Source of the DNA: Crossaster papposus
Lineage: Eukaryota; Echinodermata; Asteroidea; Velatida; Solasteridae
DNA length: 64,000 bases
Direction of reading: 5' to 3'
Assembly (NCBI GenBank): GCA_037893245.1
Contig: JBAIAA010000606.1
Span: 620,001-684,000, forward strand
How positions within the stretch are numbered: position 1 is the stretch's first letter; every line of letters begins with the position of its first letter. Shown piece by piece: positions 1-11,505 of the stretch. Made by a program: the position numbers and the translations under genes. The notes under the pieces are model-generated. The model did no database searches and was not told the origin of the DNA. It saw only the letters and a program-made list of their open reading frames with translations.

Positions 1-30
1 ATGAGTCCCACATTTTTGGTTCTTTCCATT

Positions 31-247
31 GAGAAATTTGGCAATATTTTGGCTCAGATGTCGAGCTGGAGAGTGTCTCTTCATTCTCAAACAACGTTGA
101 GGTTCGCAGCTCAGATACAGGTCGAGAAAATTATCCTCATTCGCAGCCATGTTTTCTTATGTGTTTCTATGTACACGTGTATTGCCGCATTGGCCTATGC
201 CGCCAGTTCCCTGACGCATGAGTCTCACAGTATGGGTTCTTTATATT
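31..247 (+). repeat. Reference monomer of the 217-bp satellite
   Basis: This unit is used to number monomer positions: GAGAAATTTGG is 1-11. Landmarks in order are TGGCTCAGATG at 20-30, the splice-donor-like or variant site near 39-45, CAACGTTG at 62-69, GGTTCGCAGC at 71-80, a TATAAG motif near 86-91, TTCGCAGCC at 110-118, a T4 run at 122-125, TACACGTGTA at 142-151, the GCAT.GGCCTATG block near 157-169 and CCTGACGCATGAG near 180-192. It contains about 10 CpG sites. Several short words occur twice inside the unit (GCTCAGAT followed by GTCGAG, and TTCGCAGC), suggesting older internal duplication. Confidence 0.95.
172..181. repeat. 10-bp palindrome TACACGTGTA with CACGTG core (representative)
   Basis: This perfect palindrome is found in most monomers. 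CACGTG is the canonical E-box core recognised by several bHLH families, but no binding is shown here. Variants that break the symmetry are TACACTTGTA, TACACATGTA and TTCACGTGTA, plus the AAGGGGGAAA replacements. Confidence 0.95.
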
Positions 248-403
248 GAGAAATTTGGCAATATTTTGGCTCAGATGTCGAGCTGGTGAGTGTCTCTTCA
301 TTCTCGAACAACGTTGAGGTTCGCAGCTCAAATATAAGTCGAGAAAATTATCCTCATTCGCAGCCACCTTTTCTGATGTGTATGTTTGTACACTTGTATT
401 GCC

Positions 404-417
404 GCATAGGCCTATGC
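404..417. repeat. 14-bp perfect palindrome GCATAGGCCTATGC (representative)
   Basis: The sequence equals its own reverse complement and is centred on AGGCCT. It is present in the monomer classes reading CCGCATAGGCCTATGCC. In the other classes CATTGG or CACTGG replaces CATAGG and the symmetry is broken. It recurs throughout the array, for example at 3879-3892 and 11909-11922. Confidence 0.97.
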
Positions 418-433
418 CGTCAGTGCACTGACG
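418..433. repeat. 16-bp perfect palindrome CGTCAGTGCACTGACG abutting the 14-bp one
   Basis: This perfect palindrome begins at the base after the 14-bp palindrome ends, so 404-433 is 30 bp of two back-to-back dyads. It is found in the class with GTGCACTG, for example at 3893-3908, 11923-11938 and 24078-24093. The more common form, CGTCAGTGCCCTGACG, keeps a 6-bp stem with a 4-base loop. Confidence 0.97.
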
Positions 434-3400
434 CATGGGTCTCACGGTTTGTTTTTTTTCAAGTGAGAAATTTGGCAATATTTTAGCTCCGATGTTGAGC
501 TGGTGAGTGTCTCTTCATTCTCGAACAACGTTGAGGTTCGCAGCTCAGATATAAGTCGAGAACATTATCCTCATTCGCAGCCATGTTTTCTTATGTGTAT
601 CTATGTACACGTGTATTGCCGCATTGGCCTAGGTCCCCAGTGCCCTGACGCATGAGTCTTACAGTTTGGGTTTTTTCCATTGAGAAATTTGGCAAAATGT
701 TGGCTCAGATGTTGAGCTGGTGAGTGTCTCTTCATATTCAAACAACGTTGAGGTTCGCAGCTCAAATGTAAGTCGAGAAAATTATCCTCATTCGCAGCCA
801 TGTTTTCTTATATGTATCCATGTACACCTGTATTGCCGCATTGGCCTATGTCGCCAGTGCCCTGACGCATGAGTCTCACAGTTTGGGTTCTTTCCATTGA
901 AAAATTTGGCAATATTATGGCTCAGATGTTGAGCTGGAGAGTGTCTCTGCATTCTCAAACAACGTTGAGGTTTGCAGCTAAGATATAAGTCGATACAATT
1001 ATCCTCATTCGCAGCCACCTTTTCTGATGTGTATGTTTGTACACGTGTATTGCCGCATAGGCCTATGCCGCCAGTGGCCTGACACATGAGTCTCACGGTT
1101 TGGGTTTTTTCCAGTGCGAAATTTGGCAATATTTTGGCTCAGATGTCGAGCTGGTGAGAGTCTCTTTATTCCCGAACAACATTGAGGTTCGCAGCTCAAA
1201 TATAAGTCGAGAAAATTATCCTCATTCGCAGCCACCTTTTCTGATGTGTATGTGTTTACACTTGTATTGCCGCATAGGCCTATGCCGTCAGTGCCCTGAC
1301 GCATGGGTCTCACGGTTTGGTTTTTTTTACAGTGAGAAATTTGGCAATATTTTGGCTCCGATGTCAAGCTGGTGAGTGTCTCTTCATTCTCGAACAACGT
1401 TGAGGTTCGCAGCTCGGATATAAGTCGAGAAAATTATCCTCATTCGCAGCCACCTTTTCTGATGTGTATGTTTTTACACTTGTATTGCCGCATAGGCCTA
1501 TGCCGTCAGTGCCCTGACGCATGGGTCTCACGGTTTGGGTTTTTTCCAGTAAGAAATTTGGCAATATTTTGGCTCAGATGTTGAGCTGGTGAGTGTCTCT
1601 TCATTTTGAAACAACGTTGAGGTTTGCAGCTCAGATATAAGTCGAGAAAAGTATCCTCATTCGCAGCAATGTTTTCTTATGTGTATATATGTACACGTGT
1701 ATTGCCGCACTAGCCTATGTCGCCAGTGCCCTGACTCATGAGTCTCACAGTTTGGGTTCTTTCAATTGAGAAATTTGGCAATATTTTGGCTTAGATGTCG
1801 AGCTGGAGAGTGTATCTTCATTCTCGAACAACGTTGAGGTTCGCAGCTAAGATATAAGTCGAGAAAATTATCCTCATTCGCAGCCACCTTTTCTTATGTG
1901 TATGTTTGTACACGTGTATTGCCGCATTGGCCTATGCCGCCAGTGCCCTGACGCATGAGTCTCACAGTTTGGGTTCTTTCTATTGAGAAATTTGGCAATA
2001 TTTTGGCTCCGATGTCGAGCTGGTGAGTGTCTCTTTATTCTCAAACAACGTTGAGGTTCGCAGCTCAAATATAAGTCGAGAAAATTATCCTCATTCGCAG
2101 CCACTTTTTGTTATGTGTATGTTTGTACACGTGTATTGCCGCATTGGCCTATGTCGCCAGTGCCCTGACGCATGAGTCTCACGGTTTGGGTTTTTTTCCA
2201 GTGAAAAATTTGGCAATATTTTGGCTCAGATGTTGAGCTGGTGAGTGTCTCTTCATTTTAAAACAACGTTGAGGTTTGCAGCAAAGATATAAGTCGAGAA
2301 AATTATCCTCATTCGCAGCCACTTTTTGTTATGTGTATGTTTGTACACGTGTATTGCCGCATAGGCCTATGCCGCCAGTGGCCTGACGCATGAGTCTCAC
2401 GGTTTGGTTTTTTTCCAGTGAGAAATTTGGCAATATTTTGGCTCAGTAGTCGAGCTGGTGAAAGTCTCTTCATTCTCGAACAACGTTGAGGTTTGCAGCT
2501 AAGATATAAGTCGAGAAAATTATCCTCATTTGCAGCCACCTTTTCTGATGTGTATGTTTGTACACGTGTATTGCCGCATAGGCCTATGCCGCCAGTGGCC
2601 TGACGCATGAGTCTCACGGTTTGAGTTTTTTTCAGTGAGAAATTTGGCATTATTTTGGCTCAGATGTTGAGATAGTGAGTGTCTCTTCATTCTCGAACCA
2701 AGTTGAGGTTCGCAGCTCAGATATAAGTCGAGAAAATTATCCTCATTCGCAGCAATGTTTTCTGATGTGTATCTATGTACGCGTGTATTGCCGCACTGGC
2801 CTATGTCCCCAGTGCCCTGACTCATGAGTCTCACAGTTTTGGTTCTTTCCAATGAGAAATTTGGCAATATTTTGGCTCAGATGTCGAGCTGCAGAGTGTC
2901 TCTTCATTCTCGAACAACGTTTGAGGTTCGCAGCTCAGATACAGGTCGAGAAAATTATCCTCATTCGCAGCCATGTTTTCTTATGTGTTTCTATGTACAC
3001 GTGTATTGCCGCATTGGCCTATGCCGCCAGTTCCCTGACGCATGAGTCTCACAGTATGGGTTCTTTATATTGAGAAATTTGGCAATATTTTGGCTCAGAT
3101 GTCGAGCTGGTGAAAGTCTCTTCATTCTCGAACAACGTTGAGGTTTGCAGCTAAGATATAAGTCGAGAAAATTATCCTCATTCGCAGCCACCTTTTCTGA
3201 TGTGTATGTTTGTACACGTGTATTGCCGCATAGGCCTATGCCGCCAGTGGCCTGACGCATGAGTCTCACGGTTTGAGTTTTTTCCAGTGAGAAATTTGGC
3301 AATATTTTGGCTCAGATGTCGAGATAGTGAGTGTCTCTTCATTCTCGAACCAAGTTGAGGTTCGCAGCTCAGATATAAGTCGAGAAAAGTATCCTCATTC

Positions 3401-6400
3401 GCAGCAATGTTTTCTGATGTGTATCTATGTACACGTGTATTGCCGCACTGGCCTATGTCGCCAGTGCCCTGACTCATGAGTCTCACAGTTTTGGTTCTTT
3501 CCATTGAGAAATTTGGCAATATTTTGGCTCAGATGTCGAGCTGGAGAGTGTCTCTTCATTCTCGAACGACGTTGAGGTTCGCAGCTCAGATACAGGTCGA
3601 GAAAATTATCCTCATTCGCAGCCATGTTTTCTTATGTGTTTCTATGTACACGTGTATTGCCGCATTGGCCTATGCCGCCAGTTCCCTGACGCATGAGTCT
3701 CACAGTATGGGTTCTTTATATTGAGAAATTTGGCAATATTTTGGCTCAGATGTCGAGCTGGTGAGTGTCTCTTCATTCTCGAACAACGTTGAGGTTCGCA
3801 GCTCAAATATAAGTCGAGAAAATTATCCTCATTCGCAGCCACCTTTTCTGATGTGTATGTTTGTACACTTGTATTGCCGCATAGGCCTATGCCGTCAGTG
3901 CACTGACGCATGGGTCTCACGGGTTTTTTTTTTCAAGTGAGAAATTTGGCAATATTTTAGCTCCGATGTTGAGCTGGTGAGTGTCTCTTCATTCTCGAAC
4001 AACGTTGATGTTCGCAGCTCAGATATAAGTCGAGAACATTATCCTCATTCGCAGCCATGTTTTCTTATGTGTATCTATGTACACGTGTATTGCCGCATTG
4101 GCCTAGGTCCCCAGTGCCCTGACGCATGAGTCTCACAGTTTGGGTTCTTTCCATTGAAAAATTTGGCAATATTTTGGCTCAGATGTCGAGCTGGTGAGTA
4201 TCTCTTCATTCTCGAACACCGTTGAGGTTCCCAGCTAAGATAAAAGTCGAGAAAATAATCCCCATTCGCAGCCACCTTTTCTGATGTGTATGTTTGTACA
4301 CGTCTATTGCCGCATTGGCCTATGCCGCCAGTGCCCTGACGCATGAGTCTCACGGTTTGGGTTCTTTCCAGTGAGAAATTTGGCAATATTTTGGCTCAGA
4401 TGTCGAGCTGGTGAAAGTCTCTTCATTCTCGAACAAAGTTGAGGTTCGCAGCTCAGATATAAGTCGAGAAAATTATCCTCATTCGCAGCAATGTTTTCTT
4501 ATGTGTATCTATGTACACGTGTATTGCCGCACTGGCCTATGTCGCCAGTGCCCTGACTCATGAGTCTCACAGTTTGGGTTCTTTCCATTGAGAAATTTGG
4601 CAATATTTTGGCTTAGATGTCGAGCTGGAGAGTGTCTCTTCATTCTCGAACAACGTTGAGGTTTGCAGCTAAGATATAAGTCGAGAAAATTATCCTCATT
4701 CGCAGCCACTTTTTGTTATGTGTATGTTTGTACACATGTATTGCCGCATAGGCCTATGCCGCCAGTGGCCTGACGCATGAGTCTCACGGTTTGGGTTTTT
4801 TACAGTGAGAAATTTGGCAATATTTTGGCTCAGATGTCGAGCTGGTGAAAGTCTCTTCATTCTCGAACAACGTTGAGGTTTGCAGCTAAGATATAAGTCG
4901 AGAAAATTATCCTCATTCGCAGCCACCTTTTCTGATGTGTATGTTTGTACACGTGTATTGCCGCATAGGCCTATGCCGCCAGTGGCCTGACGCATGAGTC
5001 TCACGGTTTGAGTTTTTTCCAGTGAGAAATTTGGCAATATTTTTGCTCAGATGTCGAGATAGTGAGTGTCTCTTCATTCTCGAACCAAGTTGAGGTTCGC
5101 AGCTCAGATATAAGTCGAGAAAAGTATCCTCATTCGCAGCAATGTTTTCTGATGTGTATCTATGTACACGTGTATTGCCGCACTGGCCTATGTCGCCAGT
5201 GCCCTGACTCATGAGTCTCACAGTTTTGGTTCTTTCCATTGAGAAATTTGGCAATATTTTGGCTCAGATGTCGAGCTGGAGAGTGTCTCTTCATTCTCGA
5301 ACAACTTTGAGGTTCGCAGCTCAGATACAGGTCGAGAAAATTATCCTCATTCGCAGCCATGTTTTCTTATGTGTTTCTATGTACACGTGTATTGCCGCAT
5401 TGGCCTATGCCGCCAGTTCCCTGACGCATGAGTCTCACAGTATGGGTTCTTTATATTGAGAAATTTGGCAAAATGTTGGCTCAGATGTTGAGCTGGTGAG
5501 TGTCTCTTCATATTCAAACAACGTTGAGGTTCGCAGCTCAAATATAAGTCGAGAAAATTATCCTCATTCGCAGCCATGTTTTCTTATATGTATCTATATA
5601 CACGTGTATTGCCGCATTGGCCTATGTCGCCAGTGCCCTGACGCATGAGTCTCACAGTTTGGGTTCTTTCAATTGAGAAATTTGGCAATATTATGGCTCA
5701 GATGTTGAGCTGGAGAGTGTCTCTTCATTCTCAAACAACGTTGAGGTTTGCAGCTAAGATATAAGTCGAGAAAATTATCCTCATTCGCAGCCACCTTTTC
5801 TGATGTGTATGTTTGTACACGTGTATTGCCGCATAGGCCTATGCCGCCAGTGGCCTGACACATGAGTCTCACGGTTTGGGTTTTTTCCAGTGAGAAATTT
5901 GGCAATATTTTGGCTCAGATGTCGAGCTGGTGAAAGTCTCTTCATTCTCGAACAAAGTTGAGGTTCGCAGCTCAGATATAAGTCGAGAAAATTATCCTCA
6001 TTCGCAGCAATGTTTTCTTATGTGTATCTATGTACACGTGTATTGCCGCACTGGCCTATGTCGCCAGTGCCCTGACTCATGAGTCTCACAGTTTGGGTTC
6101 TTTCCATTGAGAAATTTGGCAATATTTTGGCTTAGATGTCGAGCTGGAGAGTGTCTCTTCATTCTCGAACAACGTTGAGGTTCGCAGCTAAGATATAAGT
6201 CGAGAAAATTATCCTCATTCGCAGCCACCTTTTCTTATGTGTATGTTTATACACGTGTATTGCCGCATTGGCCTATGTCGCCAGTGCCCTGACGCATGAG
6301 TCTCACAGTTTGGGTTCTTTCCATTGAGAAATTTGGCAATATTATGGCTCAGATGTTGAGCTGGAGAGTGTCTCTTCATTCTCAAACAACGTTGAGGTTT

Positions 6401-6671
6401 GCAGCTAAGATATAAGTCGAGAAAATTATCCTCATTCGCAGCCACCTTTTCTGATGTGTATGTTTGTACACGTGTATTGCCGCATAGGCCTATGCCGCCA
6501 GTGGCCTGACACATGAGTCTCACGGTTTGGGTTTTTTCCAGTGAGAAATTTGGCAATATTTTGGCTCAGATGTCGAGCTGGTGAGAGTCTCTTTATTCTC
6601 GAACAACATTGAGGTTCGCAGCTCAAATATAAGTCGAGAAAATTATCCTCATTCGCAGCAATGTTTTCTTA

Positions 6672-8841
6672 TGTGTATCTATGTACACGTGTATTGCCGC
6701 ACTGGCCTATGTCGCCAGTGCCCTGACTCATGAGTCTCACAGTTTGGGTTCTTTCCATTGAGAAATTTGGCAATATTTTGGCTTAGATGTCGAGCTGGAG
6801 AGTGTCTCTTCATTCTCGAACAACGTTGAGGTTTGCAGCTAAGATATAAGTCGAGAAAATTATCCTCATTCGCAGCCACTTTTTGTTATGTGTATGTTTG
6901 TACACATGTATTGCCGCATAGGCCTATGCCGCCAGTGGCCTGACGCATGAGTCTCACGGTTTGGGTTTTTTACAGTGAGAAATTTGGCAATATTTTGGCT
7001 CAGATGTCGAGCTGGTGAAAGTCTCTTCATTCTCGAACAACGTTGAGGTTTGCAGCTAAGATATAAGTCGAGAAAATTATCCTCATTCGCAGCCACCTTT
7101 TCTGATGTGTATGTTTGTACACGTGTATTGCCGCATAGGCCTATGCCGCCAGTGGCCTGACGCATGAGTCTCACGGTTTGAGTTTTTTCCAGTGAGAAAT
7201 TTGGCAATATTTTTGCTCAGATGTCGAGATAGTGAGTGTCTCTTCATTCTCGAACCAAGTTGAGGTTCGCAGCTCAGATATAAGTCGAGAAAAGTATCCT
7301 CATTCGCAGCAATGTTTTCTGATGTGTATCTATGTACACGTGTATTGCCGCACTGGCCTATGTCGCCAGTGCCCTGACTCATGAGTCTCACAGTTGTGGT
7401 TCTTTCCTTTGAGAAATTTGGCAATATTTTGGCTCAGATGTCGAGCTGGAGAGTGTCTCTTCATTCTCGAACAACGTTGAGGTTCGCAGCTCAGATACAG
7501 GTCGAGAAAATTATCCTCATTCGCAGCCATGTTTTCTTATGTGTTTCTATGTACACGTGTATTGCCGCATTGGCCTATGCCGCCAGTTCCCTGACGCATG
7601 AGTCTCACAGTATGGGTTCTTTATATTGAGAAATTTGGCAAAATGTTGGCTCAGATGTTGAGCTGGTGAGTGTCTCTTCATATTCAAACAACGCTGAGGT
7701 TCGCAGCTCAAATATAAGTCGAGAAAATTATCCTCATTCGCAGCCATGTTTTCTTATATGTATCTATGTACACGTGTATTGCCGCACTGGCCTATGTCGC
7801 CAGTGCCCTGACTCATGAGTCTCACAGTTTGGGTTCTTTCCATTGAGAAATTTGGCAATATTTTGGCTTAGATGTCGAGCTGGAGAGTGTCTCTTCATTC
7901 TCGAACAACGTTGAGGTTTGCAGCTAAGATATAAGTCGAGAAAATTATCCTCATTCGCAGCCACTTTTTGTTATGTGTATGTTTGTACACATGTATTGCC
8001 GCATAGGCCTATGCCGCCAGTGGCCTGACGCATGAGTCTCACGGTTTGGGTTTTTTACAGTGAGAAATTTGGCAATATTTTGGCTCAGATGTCGAGCTGG
8101 TGAAAGTCTCTTCATTCTCGAACAACGTTGAGGTTTGCAGCTAAGATATAAGTCGAGAAAATTATCCTCATTCGCAGCCACCTTTTCTGATGTGTATGTT
8201 TGTACACGTGTATTGCCGCATAGGCCTATGCCGCCAGTGGCCTGACGCATGAGTCTCACGGTTTGAGTTTTTTCCAGTGAGAAATTTGGCAATATTTTTG
8301 CTCAGATGTCGAGATAGTGAGTGTCTCTTCATTCTCGAACCAAGTTGAGGTTCGCAGCTCAGATATAAGTCGAGAAAAGTATCCTCATTCGCAGCAATGT
8401 TTTCTGATGTGTATCTATGTACACGTGTATTGCCGCACTGGCCTATGTCGCCAGTGCCCTGACTCATGAGTCTCACAGTTGTGGTTCTTTCCTTTGAGAA
8501 ATTTGGCAATATTTTGGCTCAGATGTCGAGCTGGAGAGTGTCTCTTCATTCTCGAACAACGTTGAGGTTCGCAGCTCAGATACAGGTCGAGAAAATTATC
8601 CTCATTCGCAGCCATGTTTTCTTATGTGTTTCTATGTACACGTGTATTGCCGCATTGGCCTATGCCGCCAGTTCCCTGACGCATGAGTCTCACAGTATGG
8701 GTTCTTTATATTGAGAAATTTGGCAAAATGTTGGCTCAGATGTTGAGCTGGTGAGTGTCTCTTCATATTCAAACAACGCTGAGGTTCGCAGCTCAAATAT
8801 AAGTCGAGAAAATTATCCTCATTCGCAGCCATGTTTTCTTA
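6672..8841 (+). repeat. Five-monomer tandem duplication, 1085 bp, private to copy A
   Basis: About 6672-7756 and 7757-8841 are near-identical at a shift of 1085 bp (5 x 217). Both carry CAACGCTG in place of CAACGTTG (near 7690 and 8775) and the rare word GTTGTGG (near 7393 and 8478). Copy B has a single version near 20136-21220, which shows GTTTTGG instead. The duplication therefore arose in A after A and B separated. Breakpoints are uncertain by some tens of bases because flanking monomers are similar. Confidence 0.85.
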
Positions 8842-11505
8842 TATGTATCTATGTACACGTGTATTGCCGCATTGGCCTATGTCGCCAGTGCCCTGACGCA
8901 TGAGTCTCACAGTTTGGGTTCTTTCAATTGAGAAATTTGGCAATATTATGGCTCAGATGTTGAGCTGGTGAGTGTCTCTTCATTCTCAAACAACGTTGAG
9001 GTTTGCAGCTAAGATATAAGTCGAGAAAATTATCCTCATTCGCAGCCACCTTTTCTGATGTGTATGTTTGTACACGTGTATTGCCGCATAGGCCTATGCC
9101 GCCAGTGGCCTGACACATGAGTCTCACGGTTTGGGTTTTTTCCAGTGAGAAATTTTGCAATATTTTGGCTCAGATGTCGAGCTGGTGAAAGTCTCTTCAT
9201 TCTCGAACAAAGTTGAGGTTCGCAGCTCAGATATAAGTCGAGAAAATTATCCTCATTCGCAGCAATGTTTTCTTATGTGTATCTATGTACACGTGTATTG
9301 CCGCACTGGCCTATGTCGCCAGTGCCCTGACTCATGAGTCTCACAGTTTGGGTTCTTTCCATTGAGAAATTTGGCAATATTTTGGCTTAGATGTCGAGCT
9401 GGAGAGTGTCTCTTCATTCTCGAACAACGTTGAGGTTCGCAGCTAAGATATAAGTCGAGAAAATTATCCTCATTCGCAGCCACCTTTTCTTATGTGTATG
9501 TTTATACACGTGTATTGCCGCATTGGCCTATGTCGCCAGTGCCCTGACGCATGAGTCTCACAGTTTGGGTTCTTTCCATTGAGAAATTTGGCAATATTAT
9601 GGCTCAGATGTTGAGCTGGAGAGTGTCTCTTCATTCTCAAACAACGTTGAGGTTTGCAGCTAAGATATAAGTCGAGAAAATTATCCTCATTCGCAGCCAC
9701 CTTTTCTGATGTGTATGTTTGTACACGTGTATTGCCGCATAGGCCTATGCCGCCAGTGGCCTGACACATGAGTCTCACGGTTTGGGTTTTTTCCAGTGAG
9801 AAATTTGGCAATATTTTGGCTCAGATGTCGAGCTGGTGAGAGTCTCTTTATTCTCGAACAACATTGAGGTTCGCAGCTCAAATATAAGTCGAGAAAATTA
9901 TCCTCATTCGCAGCCACCTTTTCTGATGTGTATGTTTTTACACTTGTATTGCCGCATAGGCCTATGCCGTCAGTGCCCTGACGCATGGGTCTCACGGTTT
10001 GGGTTTTTTTACAGTGAGAAATTTGGCAATATTTTGGCTCCGATGTCGAGCTGGTGAGTGTCTCTTCATTCTCGAACAACGTTGAGGTTCGCAGCTCGGA
10101 TATAAGTCGAGAAAATTATCCTCATTCGCAGCCACCTTTTCTGATGTGTATGTTTTTACACTTGTATTGCCGCATAGGCCTATGCCGTCAGTGCCCTGAC
10201 GCATGGGTCTCACGGTTTGGGTTTTTTCCAGTAAGAAATTTGGCAATATTTTGGCTCAGATGTTGAGCTGGTGAGTGTCTCTTCATTTTGAAACAACGTT
10301 GAGGTTTGCAGCTCAGCTATAAGTCGAGAAAAGTATCCTCATTCGCAGCAATGTTTTCTTATGTGTATATATGTACACGTGTATTGCCGCACTAGCCTAT
10401 GTCGCCAGTGCCCTGACTCATGAGTCTCACAGTTTGGGTTCTTTCAATTGAGAAATTTGGCAATATTTTGGCTTAGATGTCGAGCTAGAGAGTGTCTCTT
10501 CATTCTCGAACAACGTTGAGGTTCGCAGCTAAGATATAAGTCGAGAAAATTATCCTCATTCGCAGCCACCTTTTCTGATGTGTATGTTTGTACACGTGTA
10601 TTGCCGCATTGGCCTATGCCGCCAGTGCCCTGACGCATGAGTCTCACAGTTTGGGTTCTTTCTATTGAGAAATTTGGCAATATTTTGGCTCCGATGTCGA
10701 GCTGGTGAGTGTCTCTTTATTCTCAAACAACGTTGAGGTTCGCAGCTCAAATATAAGTCGAGAAAATTATCCTCATTCGCAGCCACTTTTTGTTATGTGT
10801 ATGTTTGTACACGTGTATTGCCGCATTGGCCTATGTCGCCAGTGCCCTGACGCATGAGTCTCACGGTTTGGTTTTTTTTCCAGTGAAACATTTGGCAATA
10901 TTTTGGCTCAGATGTTGAGCTGGTGAGTGTCTCTTCATTTTAAAACAACGTTGAGGTTTGCAGCAAAGATATAAGTCGAGAAAATTATCCTCATTCGCAG
11001 CCACTTTTTGTTATGTGTATGTTTGTACACGTGTATTGCCGCATAGGCCTATGCCGCCAGTGGCCTGACGCATGAGTCTCACGGTTTGGGTTTTTTCCAG
11101 TGAGAAATTTGGCAATATTTTGGCTCAGATGTCGAGCTGGTGAAAGTCTCTTCATTCTCGAACAACGTTGAGGTTTGCAGCTAAGATATAAGTCGAGAAA
11201 ATTATCCTCATTCGCAGCCACCTTTTCTGATGTGTATGTTTGTACACGTGTATTGCCGCATAGGCCTATGCCGCCAGTGGCCTGACGCCTGAGTCTCACG
11301 GTTTGAGTTTTTTCCAGTGAGAAATTTGGCAATATTTTGGCTCAGATGTCGAGATAGTGAGTGTCTCTTCATTCTCGAACCAAGTTGAGGTTCGCAGCTC
11401 AGATATAAGTCGAGAAAATTATCCTCATTCGCAGCAATGTTTTCTGATGTGTATCTATGTACGCGTGTATTGCCGCACTGGCCTATGTCGCCAGTGCCCT
11501 GACTC

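Larger units (their letters stand above)
1..11505 (+). repeat. Super-repeat copy A (about 53 monomers)
   Basis: Copy A matches copy B in order and in private variants. Bases 1-249 match 11506-11754 with one difference that I could see. The offset is 11505 from 1 to about 3100, 11722 from about 3100 to 5000, 13457 from about 5000 to 7750, and 12372 from about 8850 to 11340. Each jump is a multiple of the monomer, so the copies differ only by gain or loss of whole units. Diagnostic variants shared with B include CTGCAG at 2889-2894, an extra T near 2920, and ATG changed to TAG near 2446. The left boundary is simply the window edge, so the true phase of the super-repeat is unknown. Confidence 0.9.

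Noticed and set aside
85-100. Heat-shock element in ATTCTCGAACAACG
   Set aside because: Only one TTC..GAA pair is present. The third module expected for a functional element is missing.
121-130. TATA box at the GATATAAGTCG motif
   Set aside because: One six-base match per unit with no other core-promoter element. AT-rich words of this type are expected by chance.
31-247. Transposon-derived tandem unit with terminal inverted repeats
   Set aside because: No inverted termini, target-site duplications or transposase-like frame. The palindromes are internal and short.
1-249. 82-codon plus-strand open frame, recurring at 11506, 3476, 5211, 25831 and elsewhere
   Set aside because: It is read directly from the satellite unit, spans just over one monomer, has no recognisable domain, and its frame is lost in the next unit because 217 is not a multiple of 3.
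788-1129. 113-codon minus-strand frames repeated every few hundred bases
   Set aside because: They overlap each other in different frames on the same repeat. Such mutual overlap and dependence on repeat phase is not how genes are laid out.
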